Origin: an uncultured Lachnospiraceae bacterium
Lineage (GTDB): Bacteria; Bacillota_A; Clostridia; Lachnospirales; Lachnospiraceae
Direction: 5' to 3'
Assembly: GCA_947178085.1 (NCBI GenBank)
Contig: CAMWWS010000029.1
Span: forward strand, 1-14,075
DNA length: 14,075 nucleotides
The notes under the pieces: model-generated
Databases searched by the model: none
What the model was told of the DNA's origin: nothing
What the model saw: the letters and a program-made list of their open reading frames with translations, nothing else
Program-made: the position numbers and the translations under genes
In this document: in pieces, positions 1 through 6,558 of the stretch
Layout of the letters: the number at the start of each line of letters is the position of its first letter
Position numbering within the stretch: the stretch's first letter is position 1

Positions 1-23
1 AAAGATAAGGAGGTATTTGCAAC

Positions 24-242
24 ATGGCTCAATCTGGCAAAGGCAAATTAAATTACAGATGTCCCTCCTGTTTTATGAGAGATTTGGATATCGATATGTT
101 CTATGATAAGGATAAAAAGGAATTTCACTGCATCCGCTGCCAATATGTAGGAACGGAAGAAGATGTTCTGGAAAAAAATGAACTGGTAAGATTCCGTTAC
201 AGGGATGCGATGAAGAGATTTACCAAATTTGATTTTGACTAA
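24..242 (+). CDS. Small zinc-ribbon protein, function unknown
   Basis: A complete 72-residue protein preceded by a strong AAGGAGG ribosome binding site (7-13) ten bases before the ATG. It has two CxxC knuckles, C13-P-S-C16 and C36-I-R-C39, separated by 19 residues, which is the layout of a zinc ribbon. The segment between them is rich in Asp and Lys, and the C-terminal third is basic and aromatic (RFRYRDAMKRF), so nucleic-acid or protein contact is possible but not shown. There is no signal peptide or membrane segment, so it should be cytoplasmic. It lies 66 bp before the galactanase start in the same direction with no terminator visible between them, so co-transcription is possible. Its own promoter would lie left of the window. 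I do not recognise a named family. Confidence 0.8.
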   Translation: MAQSGKGKLNYRCPSCFMRDLDIDMFYDKDKKEFHCIRCQYVGTEEDVLEKNELVRFRYRDAMKRFTKFDFD

Positions 243-293
243 CAAGGTCAACAAAAGCGTTTTATGACAATACACTGATTAGCAGGCTTAGAT

Positions 294-298
294 AGGAG
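294..298 (+). promoter_or_regulatory. Ribosome binding site that decides the galactanase start
   Basis: AGGAG ends only one base before the ATG at 300 but ten bases before the in-frame ATG at 309. Only the second spacing is workable for a ribosome, so translation most likely starts at 309 (MRFLKGMD) and not at 300 (MATMRFLKG). Confidence 0.6.
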
Positions 299-308
299 TA
301 TGGCAACG

Positions 309-1415
309 ATGAGATTTTTAAAAGGCATGGACATTTCCACGCTAAAGGAAGTAGAAGAATCAGGCGGTAAGTTTTATGACCACGGTGTGGAAAAGGATGT
401 TATGGACATTTTTAAAAGCTATGATGTGAATGCCGTACGTCTCCGCCTGTGGAATGACCCCTATACGGAAGACGGTAAGCCTTATGGCGCGGGTACAAAC
501 GATTTACCTAATACAATCTTACTTGCAAAGAGAGCCTTGGAAAAAGGAATGGATGTGCTTCTCGATTATCATTACAGTGATTTCTGGGCAGACCCCGGTA
601 AGCAGAGAATTCCTAAGGCTTGGAGGGGCATGAATCTTGAGCAGCTAGAGGAGGCTGTATATGCATACACAAAGGAAACGCTGGAAACCATGAAAAAGGC
701 GGATGCGTTTCCGACGCTGGTGCAGGTGGGAAACGAAGTGACCAACGGTTTGCTCTGGCCTTATGGTAAAGTTCCGGATTATGACGGATTGACCCGTTTG
801 ATTAATGCAGGTATACGTGGCGTGCGTGCGGTAGATACTGAGATTCCGATTATGATTCATCTTGATAATGGGGGGAATAATGCACTCTACCGTGACTGGT
901 TCGACCATTTTCTGGAAAAAGGCGAAGACTTTCAGATTATCGGGTTGTCTTATTATCCTTTCTGGCATGGAACACTGGATGATTTGAGTAATAACATGAA
1001 TGATCTGGCGCATCGCTACGGTAAAGAACTTATGCTGGCGGAATTATCCATGGGATTTACGATGGAGGATTATGCATCCTATGAGAAGTTAGAACCTCAT
1101 GAACGCAAAGGAATGGCTACAAAACCGGAACTTGTTGAAAAAATTCAGTATCCGATGACAAAAGAAGGGCAGAAAGCATTTTTGGAAGACATATTTAGCA
1201 GGTTAAAGAATGTACCGGATGGTAAAGCGGGCGGCTTCTTCTATTGGGAGGCCGCATGGATTCCGGTGCCGGGCTGCGGCTGGGCATCCGATGATGCCAT
1301 AACATATATGGAAGAAAAGGGACCCGGCGGAAACGAATGGGCTAATCAGGCATTGTTTGATTATGATGGCAATGCACTGCCTGCACTTGAGGCAGTCAGG
1401 GATTTTACCGTTTGA
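309..1415 (+). CDS. GH53 arabinogalactan endo-beta-1,4-galactanase, intracellular
   Basis: A glycoside hydrolase family 53 enzyme, expected to cut beta-1,4-galactan (type I arabinogalactan side chains of pectin) into galacto-oligosaccharides with retention of configuration. It is a single (beta/alpha)8-barrel domain of 368 residues, close to the usual catalytic core length. Numbering from the upstream ATG at 300, the motif GNEVTNGLLWP at 144-154 carries the acid/base Glu146, and LAELS at 246-250 carries the likely nucleophile Glu248. RLRLWNDP (48-55), LLDYHYSDFWADP (87-99) and the late FYWEAAW (314-320) are also family hallmarks. There is no signal peptide or lipobox, so the enzyme should act in the cytoplasm on imported oligosaccharides, unlike secreted GH53 enzymes. 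The start at 309 is preferred because of the ribosome binding site spacing. The last 11 bp overlap the 3' end of the oppositely oriented lacI-type gene. The substrate contrasts with the alpha-glucan genes on the other side of the regulator. Confidence 0.9.
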   Translation: MRFLKGMDISTLKEVEESGGKFYDHGVEKDVMDIFKSYDVNAVRLRLWNDPYTEDGKPYGAGTNDLPNTILLAKRALEKGMDVLLDYHYSDFWADPGKQRIPKAWRGMNLEQLEEAVYAYTKETLETMKKADAFPTLVQVGNEVTNGLLWPYGKVPDYDGLTRLINAGIRGVRAVDTEIPIMIHLDNGGNNALYRDWFDHFLEKGEDFQIIGLSYYPFWHGTLDDLSNNMNDLAHRYGKELMLAELSMGFTMEDYASYEKLEPHERKGMATKPELVEKIQYPMTKEGQKAFLEDIFSRLKNVPDGKAGGFFYWEAAWIPVPGCGWASDDAITYMEEKGPGGNEWANQALFDYDGNALPALEAVRDFTV

Positions 1416-2400
1416 CCGATGCAGTCGATTCTCTTATGATTAGCTGCGGACGCAGCAGGTTTTTGCTGACAGAAACATGATTAATCAGGGAATTTAAGGT
1501 ATAGAAACCGCATTTTCCGAGTTCCAGTCTTTCCTGCCTGATTGTAGTCAGGGGAGGATTAAGATTGGCTGAAATCGGAATATCATCAAATCCGATGACA
1601 CTGATGTCTTCCGGAATTTTAATACCGTGTTTCCGGCAATCTTCAAAGACGCCTGAAGCAAGAAGGTCATTACCGCATATAATCGCGGTAGCGCCGAGAG
1701 CAAGTAAGCCGGCAACATGATATTTGGCAGCATCTGCCGAGAAATATGCATAGGGCATCCAATTTTCATCAAACGCAAGATTATGCGCTGACATGCTTTC
1801 TATATAAGCCTGTCGGCGCTGTTCTGTTATCATGGAGTGGGCGGAACCGTTGAGCAGTGCAATTTTACTGTGCCCAAGGCTGATCAGATGCTCGATGGCG
1901 CTGTCAATGCCTTCAAAGCTGTCTGTGCCGACATAACCGACATTGGGATTCTTTCTTATATAATTATCAAAGAGAACCGTAGGTACGGTTGTGGTATTGA
2001 ACTGCTCCATCCAGTTATCCTGTAGTGCGAAGCCTAACATGAAAGCACCCACATATCCGTTTTTAAGCATAAAAGTATCATATTTTTCATCTGACTGAAG
2101 AGTCGTGGTCGCAGGTATGACTGTAACATCAAAGCGCTCTCTGTAAGCAAGCTGCTTAAATCCCAGAATGATATCGTATCCAAATTGTTCAGGAGTTTCA
2201 TAATCCATATTTTCGATGAAAACACAAAGCCGGCGGTTGTCTTTTGCCCGCATCTGTTTGGGTGTATATCCCATTTCAACGGCAGTATCCAGTACGCTTT
2301 GACGCAGCTGCTCACTAATATCACTTGCTCCGTTCAAACCTTTAGATACTGTACCGACTGAAATTCCCAATCTGTTTGCAATATCTTTGATGGTAGCCAT
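1405..2400 (-). CDS. LacI-family transcriptional regulator
   Basis: A 331-residue protein of full LacI/GalR length. The N-terminal helix-turn-helix (about residues 3-24, ATIKDIANRLGISVGTVSKG) is followed by a hinge region up to about residue 55 and a periplasmic-binding-protein-like sugar-sensing domain. The end of that domain shows the typical GNDLLASGVFEDC (243-255) and ISVIGFDDIP (266-275). The ATG has an AAAAAGGGA ribosome binding site on the minus strand (2409-2417). The gene is divergent from the sugar-transport and amylase operon and convergent with the galactanase, so the transport operon is the obvious target. The galactanase could be a second target through a distant site. The effector cannot be read from sequence; maltose or a maltodextrin breakdown product is an inference from the neighbours. 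The recognition-helix segment reads SVGTVSKGLNG, with Lys where many members have Arg. Confidence 0.93.
   Translation of the reverse strand: MATIKDIANRLGISVGTVSKGLNGASDISEQLRQSVLDTAVEMGYTPKQMRAKDNRRLCVFIENMDYETPEQFGYDIILGFKQLAYRERFDVTVIPATTTLQSDEKYDTFMLKNGYVGAFMLGFALQDNWMEQFNTTTVPTVLFDNYIRKNPNVGYVGTDSFEGIDSAIEHLISLGHSKIALLNGSAHSMITEQRRQAYIESMSAHNLAFDENWMPYAYFSADAAKYHVAGLLALGATAIICGNDLLASGVFEDCRKHGIKIPEDISVIGFDDIPISANLNPPLTTIRQERLELGKCGFYTLNSLINHVSVSKNLLRPQLIIRESTASVKR
1443..1464 (+). terminator. Weak candidate terminator for the galactanase transcript
   Basis: GCTGC, a GGAC loop and GCAGC form a short GC-rich hairpin, followed by AGG and five Ts (1460-1464). It lies 27 bp after the galactanase stop, inside the 3' coding part of the opposing lacI-type gene. 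The stem is short and the T-run begins three bases late, so it is only a candidate. Confidence 0.35.
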
Positions 2401-2442
2401 TATTCTCGTCCCTTTTTCTTGAAATTTCTTATTACTTACATA

Positions 2443-2471
2443 GTTATATAGGAAAATTGATTAATTTTCAA
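2443..2471 (-). promoter_or_regulatory. Promoter of the lacI-type gene
   Basis: Read on the minus strand there is a -35 TTGAAA (2466-2471), a 17-base spacer and a -10 TATAAC (2443-2448), each matching five of six consensus bases. Transcription would start about 2436, giving a short leader before the ATG at 2400. This is one of the better promoters in the window. Confidence 0.65.
2452..2469. promoter_or_regulatory. Inverted repeat inside the lacI promoter, candidate auto-operator
   Basis: GAAAATT (2452-2458), a four-base GATT centre and AATTTTC (2463-2469) form an exact inverted repeat. It fills the spacer between the -10 and -35 of the lacI promoter and runs into the -35. A protein bound here would block that promoter, which suggests autoregulation. 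It lacks the central CG common in LacI-family operators and is AT-rich, so chance cannot be excluded. Confidence 0.4.
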
Positions 2472-2562
2472 GGAAGTGTATACATAATTGGTAAAAATAT
2501 ACAAAAAATAATAACTAAAATTGTTTAAAGCGCAGAAGAAAGTTTCATTATATAAAGGATAG

Positions 2563-2591
2563 TTGACAAATTGAATAAAAAAATGTAACAT
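2563..2591 (+). promoter_or_regulatory. Candidate upstream promoter (P1) of the sugar-transport operon
   Basis: A perfect -35 TTGACA (2563-2568), a 17-base spacer and a weaker -10 TAACAT (2586-2591, four of six). Transcription would begin near 2598, directly in front of the repeat and operator-like cluster at 2602-2636, so a repressor bound there would block it. Confidence 0.5.
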
Positions 2592-2601
2592 TTATTATAT
2601 C

Positions 2602-2636
2602 TACGAAAGTTTACGAAAAAAACGCGCGAATGTTTT
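2602..2636. promoter_or_regulatory. Operator-like repeat cluster in front of the transport operon
   Basis: TACGAAA occurs twice (2602-2608 and 2612-2618), spaced exactly ten bases, one helical turn. It is followed by an 18-base imperfect palindrome (2619-2636) reading AAAAC, eight bases with a central CG, then GTTTT. A palindrome with a central CG flanked by A- and T-runs is the usual form of a LacI/GalR operator. The cluster lies just after candidate promoter P1 and just before the -35 of P2, so one bound repressor could silence both. Assigning it to the neighbouring LacI protein is inference. Confidence 0.45.
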
Positions 2637-2640
2637 ATGC

Positions 2641-2669
2641 TTGATATTTTCCAATATTTAGGGTAAAAT
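2641..2669 (+). promoter_or_regulatory. Candidate downstream promoter (P2) of the sugar-transport operon
   Basis: A -35 TTGATA (2641-2646), a 17-base spacer and a -10 TAAAAT (2664-2669), each five of six to consensus. Transcription would start about 2676, leaving a leader of roughly 75 bases before the binding-protein ATG at 2750. By sequence it is better balanced than P1. The remaining non-coding DNA between 2401 and 2749 holds only AT-rich sequence besides these sites and a short TGTATACA palindrome at 2477-2484. Confidence 0.55.
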
Positions 2670-2749
2670 TCAATTAAAATCAGATTTGATATAAGATGTG
2701 GTAACACATTTTATATAGATAACAAATCCAGAAAAGGAGAGGAAAATTT

Positions 2750-4096
2750 ATGAAGAAGAAATTATTGGCAACATTACTTGCAGCTTCAATGGTTGCTGCA
2801 TGTCTTGTTGGATGTGGAAACAACTCCGGAAACACATCGAGTGGTGACACAGGTTCTACAACTAATTCAGGTGACACAGGCGCTAGTACCAGCAATGCAG
2901 GCGACACAGGCTCTACGGACAACGGTGGCACAGATGCTCCTGTAGAGTATGGCTCAGGTGAAATTAAAATCTGGGTATCCGAAGCTTTGGTAAACTTCAC
3001 AAAAGAGAAGGCAGATTCATTTATTGCATCAAATCCTGATATGTCAGGCTATACAGTTTCTGTTGAGCCGGTAGGTGAAGGTGATGCAGCAGGTAACATG
3101 ATTACAGACGTAGAAGGCGGAGCTGATATTTACGCTTTTGCACAGGATCAGATTACACGTCTGGTTTCAGCAGGTGCGTTATGTCCCATTAATGGAGCTA
3201 ATGCAGAATTTGTTTCTACACAGAACGATGCAGGTGCAGCAAGTGCAGCAGTAGTAGGTGGTACAACTTTTGCATATCCTATGACATCTGATAACGGTTA
3301 TTTCCTTTATTATGACAAAAGCGTTGTAACAGATCCTACATCTTTGGAGAAGATTATTGCAGATTGTGAAGCAGCAGGCAAGAACTTCTATATGGAAATT
3401 AACTCAGGTTGGTATCAGCCGGCATTCTTCTTTGGTACAGGATGTACACTGACATATGATACTGACGATGCAGGTAATTTTACAGCTTGCAATATTGACT
3501 ATGTATCCGATGCAGGTCTGGTAGCATTGAAAGAGATTATTGAGCTTAAATCATCTTCTTCATTCCAGAACGGTTCTTCTATGAGCACTGCAGTAAACGT
3601 TGGTGCAATCGTAGACGGAACATGGGATTCTGAAGCAGTAAAGGGAGCATTAGGTGACAATTACGCATGTGCTAAACTTCCTTCTTTTGAAGGTTCTGAC
3701 GGTAAAACTTATCAGTTAAGCGGATTCGGCGGATTCAAACTGTTAGGCATTAAGCCTCAGGAAGATGCCGGCAAACTGGCAGTATGCCATGCACTTGCAC
3801 AGTATCTGACAGGTACAGACGTTCAGCTTGCACGTTATCAGGCTGAAGGATTCGGTCCTTCCAATGTAACAGCTCAGCAGGATTCAGCAGTTCAGGCAGA
3901 CGAGGCTCTGTCCGCACTGGCAGCTCAGCTTGCATATACGATTCCTCAGGGAAATTATCCCGGCGATTACTGGACATTGGCAACAGCTCTTGGCGATGAT
4001 ATTATTACAGGTACGTTAAGCACATCTACAAGTGATGATGATTTGAAGGCAGCTCTTCAGGCATTCCAGGATACTTGCATTTCCTATGCACAGTAA
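2750..4096 (+). CDS. Sugar ABC transporter substrate-binding lipoprotein, MalE-like
   Basis: A 448-residue family 1 extracellular solute-binding protein, the receptor of a CUT1 sugar importer anchored on the outer face of the membrane. It begins with a lipoprotein signal peptide (MKKKLLATLL) and a lipobox LVGC ending at Cys22; VAAC at 15-18 is a less likely alternative. A flexible Ser/Thr/Gly/Asp linker (about 24-68) with three GDTG repeats follows. The mature fold starts at EIKIWVSEA (71-79). The segment ADIYAFAQDQITRLVSAGAL (125-144) closely resembles the corresponding region of maltodextrin-binding MalE. The ribosome binding site AAGGAGAGG (2734-2742) is strong and fixes the start. It heads the operon with two permeases and a lipoprotein alpha-amylase, so maltodextrin or another alpha-glucan oligosaccharide is the likely ligand. 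Ligand identity is inference from family and context. Confidence 0.92.
   Translation: MKKKLLATLLAASMVAACLVGCGNNSGNTSSGDTGSTTNSGDTGASTSNAGDTGSTDNGGTDAPVEYGSGEIKIWVSEALVNFTKEKADSFIASNPDMSGYTVSVEPVGEGDAAGNMITDVEGGADIYAFAQDQITRLVSAGALCPINGANAEFVSTQNDAGAASAAVVGGTTFAYPMTSDNGYFLYYDKSVVTDPTSLEKIIADCEAAGKNFYMEINSGWYQPAFFFGTGCTLTYDTDDAGNFTACNIDYVSDAGLVALKEIIELKSSSSFQNGSSMSTAVNVGAIVDGTWDSEAVKGALGDNYACAKLPSFEGSDGKTYQLSGFGGFKLLGIKPQEDAGKLAVCHALAQYLTGTDVQLARYQAEGFGPSNVTAQQDSAVQADEALSALAAQLAYTIPQGNYPGDYWTLATALGDDIITGTLSTSTSDDDLKAALQAFQDTCISYAQ
2843..2910 (+). repeat. Degenerate repeats encoding the GDTG linker
   Basis: GGTGACACAGG at 2843-2853 and 2870-2880, and GGCGACACAGG at 2900-2910, repeat at intervals of 27 and 30 bases and encode three GDTG units. 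They make up the surface linker of the binding protein. Such repeats can change number between strains. Confidence 0.7.
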
Positions 4097-4110
4097 TTAA
4101 TGATTTTATT

Positions 4111-4142
4111 GACCGAGCGGAGATTTTTATCTCTGCCCGGTC
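4111..4142 (+). terminator. Intercistronic hairpin after the binding-protein gene
   Basis: A 14-pair stem (4111-4124 with 4129-4142, one mismatch and one G-T pair) closes on a TTTT loop, 15 bp after the stop codon. It is followed by TCTTATTA, a poor T-run, so it should be a leaky terminator or an mRNA-stabilising hairpin. This is the usual way that a binding protein is made in excess over its permeases. Confidence 0.65.
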
Positions 4143-4179
4143 TCTTATTAGTAAATACAAAATCGGGAGGGATTAATAT

Positions 4180-5598
4180 ATGGGAAAAGATACGAATTCC
4201 GGTAGCGTAGCAAAAAAAAGTAAAGGAAATTCGATCGGAAAGTTTTTCAGCGGGGTTGGCATCGATTTAAAAGAGCTCGGTCTTACATTTACAGAGGGAG
4301 ATTGGAAGACGAAAGTCTCCTTTTTGATAATGGGTTTTGGTCCCATTATGCGTAAGCAGTTTTTAAGAGGTTTTGCATATTTAGCATTAGAGGTATTATT
4401 TATTCTGTACATGGTTGGTTTTGGGTGGAATTATCTGAAAGATATCGGTACGCTCGGAACTGTTGCCAGAGTTATGAATGATAACGGAACATACAGCTAT
4501 AATGATAACAGCTTTCTTATATTGTTGTATAGTATTCTGTCAATCATGATTATTTTCCTGTTCATTCTGGTGTGGAGAATGAATATAAGAGAGAATCGTA
4601 ATGAAGAAAAACTGATTGCTGAAGGCAAGCCCCTTGCAACGGTGAAACAGGATCTTCACTCTCTTCTGGATTCCAATTTTGACAAGACATTGTTGTTACT
4701 GCCTGTTTTAGGCGTATTTGTTTTTACAGTGCTGCCGATTATATTCATGATTTGTGTTGCATTTACAAATTATGATGCAAATCATCAGCCGCCTACCAAT
4801 CTGTTTTCATGGGTTGGTTTGGAAAACTTTAAGAATTTGTTCTCGTTCGGCACGACGGGACTTGGCGGTACATTCTTTACAGTGCTGACGTGGACATTGG
4901 TTTGGGCGTTTTTTGCAACATTCCTGACATATTTCCTGGGTATGGCTGTTGCAATTATGATAAATAAAAAAGGTATCAAATTTAAGAAATTATGGAGAAC
5001 CATTCTGGTTATGACCATTGCGGTTCCTCAGTTTGTTTCTCTGCTGTATATTTATAAAATGTTTGCAAACGACGGTTTGATTAACACATACCTTATTAAG
5101 TGGGGATTGATCAGTGCTTATATACCGTTCTGGTCAAATCCGACGGTAGCAAAGATTTTGATTATCGTAATCAACCTGTGGATTGGTATTCCCTACACAA
5201 TGTTGATTACAACCGGACTCTTGATGAATATTCCGGAAGATTTGTATGAAAGTGCAAGAATTGACGGAGCAAATGCTTTTCAGATGTTCCGCAGCATTAC
5301 ACTTCCCTATATGCTGTTTGTAACAGGACCGTTCCTGCTTACGCAGTTTACCGGAAATCTGAATAACTTTAACGTAATTTATCTGTTGACACGAGGCGGT
5401 CCGCAGTCTATGGCTCTTTCCAACAAAGCAGGATATACGGATCTGTTGGTTACCTGGCTGTATAAGATGACAGTTGATGATACGAATTACCGCCTTGCTG
5501 CTGTTATAGGTATTATGGTATTCGTCGTTACGGCAGTGATTTCACTGGTTGTATACAGTTTCCTGCCGTCAGTAAAAGATGAGGAGGGATTCCAATAA
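4180..5598 (+). CDS. Sugar ABC transporter permease, MalF-like (CUT1)
   Basis: A 472-residue inner-membrane permease, one of the two transmembrane subunits of the importer. The first 60 residues are cytoplasmic and rich in Lys and Ser. Hydrophobic segments follow at about 63-82, 112-131, 169-192, 236-262, 274-294, 324-347, 377-397 and 440-462, consistent with the eight-segment MalF topology. The EAA loop that contacts the ATPase is YESARIDGANAFQMF (356-370), with RSITLP after it. A GGGAGGG ribosome binding site (4165-4171) eight bases before the ATG fixes the start. The stop codon shares one base with the start of the next permease, so the two are translationally coupled. The N-terminal region up to about residue 165 is longer than in many CUT1 permeases. 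No ATP-binding subunit is encoded in the window. Confidence 0.93.
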   Translation: MGKDTNSGSVAKKSKGNSIGKFFSGVGIDLKELGLTFTEGDWKTKVSFLIMGFGPIMRKQFLRGFAYLALEVLFILYMVGFGWNYLKDIGTLGTVARVMNDNGTYSYNDNSFLILLYSILSIMIIFLFILVWRMNIRENRNEEKLIAEGKPLATVKQDLHSLLDSNFDKTLLLLPVLGVFVFTVLPIIFMICVAFTNYDANHQPPTNLFSWVGLENFKNLFSFGTTGLGGTFFTVLTWTLVWAFFATFLTYFLGMAVAIMINKKGIKFKKLWRTILVMTIAVPQFVSLLYIYKMFANDGLINTYLIKWGLISAYIPFWSNPTVAKILIIVINLWIGIPYTMLITTGLLMNIPEDLYESARIDGANAFQMFRSITLPYMLFVTGPFLLTQFTGNLNNFNVIYLLTRGGPQSMALSNKAGYTDLLVTWLYKMTVDDTNYRLAAVIGIMVFVVTAVISLVVYSFLPSVKDEEGFQ

Positions 5599-6461
5599 TG
5601 AGCGGTTCTATGAAAACAAAAAGAGCAATAAGTAATGCGATTACGTATGTTGTATTGGTCATTATCAGTATTATTTGGTTATTCCCATTCGTGTGTCTGA
5701 TTTTACAGAGTTTACGTTCATATAATGAGGGCGGCGGCGGAATGGTGGATTATCTGCTTCCTAAGCAGTTTTCACTGGATTCATACACGTTTTTGTTCAG
5801 TTCAGAGTCCCAGTTTGTTCGCTGGTACGGCAATACATTGACAATCGCAATATTTGTAGCAGTACTCCAGACTATTGTAGTATTATGTGTAAGCTATGCG
5901 TTGTCTCGTATGCGTTTTAAAGGACGTACACTTTTGATGAGATTTTGGCTTATTCTGGGTATGTTCCCCGGATTCCTTACCATGATTTGTCTCTACTTCC
6001 TGTTAAAACAGTTCGGACTGACACAGGCAGGAGCTATTCCGGGATTGATTCTGATTTCGGTAGCAAGTTCAGGTATGGGATACTACGTTACCAAGGGATA
6101 CTTCGATACAATTCCTAAAGCACTTGACGAAGCAGCAAGAATCGACGGTGCTTCCAGAGCAAGGGTATTCTTTACAATGATTATTCCGATGTCGAAACCG
6201 ATCATCATCTATGCTGCATTGGTTGCATTCATGGCACCTTGGTGTGACTATGTATTTGCTTCATATGTCGCGTTTGGACATTCAGACAGCTACAACGTAG
6301 CAGTTGCATTAAACCGCTGGATATGGACTAATGACTATCAGGGTTACTTCACAAGGTTCTGTGCGGGCGGTATTCTTGTAGCTATACCTGTTACAATTCT
6401 CTTCATGTGCCTGCAGAAATACTATGTTGAAGGTGTTACAGGCGGCGCTGTTAAGGGTTAA
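5598..6461 (+). CDS. Sugar ABC transporter permease, MalG-like (CUT1)
   Basis: A 287-residue second permease of the importer, of normal MalG length. Hydrophobic segments lie at about 16-38, 80-103, 112-135, 147-165, 200-222 and 257-273, giving the expected six. The EAA loop DEAARIDGASRARVFFTMIIP (177-197) has the conserved Glu, Ala, Gly and Pro positions for docking on a MalK/MsmK-type ATPase. Its ATG overlaps the last base of the preceding permease stop (TAATG arrangement), which implies coupled translation and a paired heteromer. The C-terminus (YVEGVTGGAVKG) has the short ending typical of MalG-type subunits. Together with the binding protein it should import oligosaccharides released by the amylase encoded next. 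Confidence 0.94.
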   Translation: MSGSMKTKRAISNAITYVVLVIISIIWLFPFVCLILQSLRSYNEGGGGMVDYLLPKQFSLDSYTFLFSSESQFVRWYGNTLTIAIFVAVLQTIVVLCVSYALSRMRFKGRTLLMRFWLILGMFPGFLTMICLYFLLKQFGLTQAGAIPGLILISVASSGMGYYVTKGYFDTIPKALDEAARIDGASRARVFFTMIIPMSKPIIIYAALVAFMAPWCDYVFASYVAFGHSDSYNVAVALNRWIWTNDYQGYFTRFCAGGILVAIPVTILFMCLQKYYVEGVTGGAVKG

Positions 6462-6485
6462 TGGATGTGAATATACAATAAAAGT

Positions 6486-6524
6486 ATACAAAACGGTGGT
6501 CGTAAGGGGCTGCCGTTTTTGTAT
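6486..6524 (+). terminator. Hairpin with T-run between the permease and amylase genes
   Basis: ATACAAAA plus CGGTGGTC (6486-6501) pairs with GGCTGCCG plus TTTTTGTAT (6508-6524), with a six-base loop, several G-T pairs and one bulged T. The shorter GC-containing stem (6494-6515) followed by five Ts (6516-6520) has the form of an intrinsic terminator. It lies 24 bp after the MalG-like stop and 34 bp before the amylase ATG. No convincing promoter fits between the hairpin and the amylase, so partial read-through is the likely way that gene is expressed. Confidence 0.6.
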
Positions 6525-6540
6525 CTTATCAAAGCTAATA

Positions 6541-6548
6541 GAAAGGTG
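6541..6548 (+). promoter_or_regulatory. Ribosome binding site that decides the amylase start
   Basis: GAAAGGTG sits ten bases before the ATG at 6559, which opens a classic lipoprotein signal peptide. An in-frame ATG at 6424 would add 45 residues, overlap the MalG-like gene and run through the hairpin; it lacks a good site and would bury the signal peptide. Confidence 0.7.
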
Positions 6549-6558
6549 CGGTTTTATT

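Noticed and set aside
235..251. TTGAC and GTCAA inverted repeat between the zinc-ribbon and galactanase genes as promoter or operator
   Set aside because: Only five-base arms, and no -10 element at a workable distance from TTGACT; chance is the simpler explanation.
645..1013. 122-residue minus-strand open frame inside the galactanase gene
   Set aside because: No ribosome binding site, unusual composition, and it lies opposite conserved catalytic coding sequence; it is a shadow frame.
2452..2469. Reading the AT-rich inverted repeat as an intrinsic terminator
   Set aside because: It has no GC stem and no T-run in the right place and lies inside a good promoter; an operator is the better reading.
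2680..3000. 106-residue minus-strand frame rich in Pro, Val and Glu over the binding-protein start
   Set aside because: It mirrors the GDTG linker repeats of the real gene on the other strand and includes the operon leader; there is no supporting start signal.
6424..6558. Upstream in-frame extension of the amylase by 45 residues
   Set aside because: It overlaps the MalG-like gene, crosses a hairpin and hides a perfect lipoprotein signal peptide that has its own ribosome binding site.
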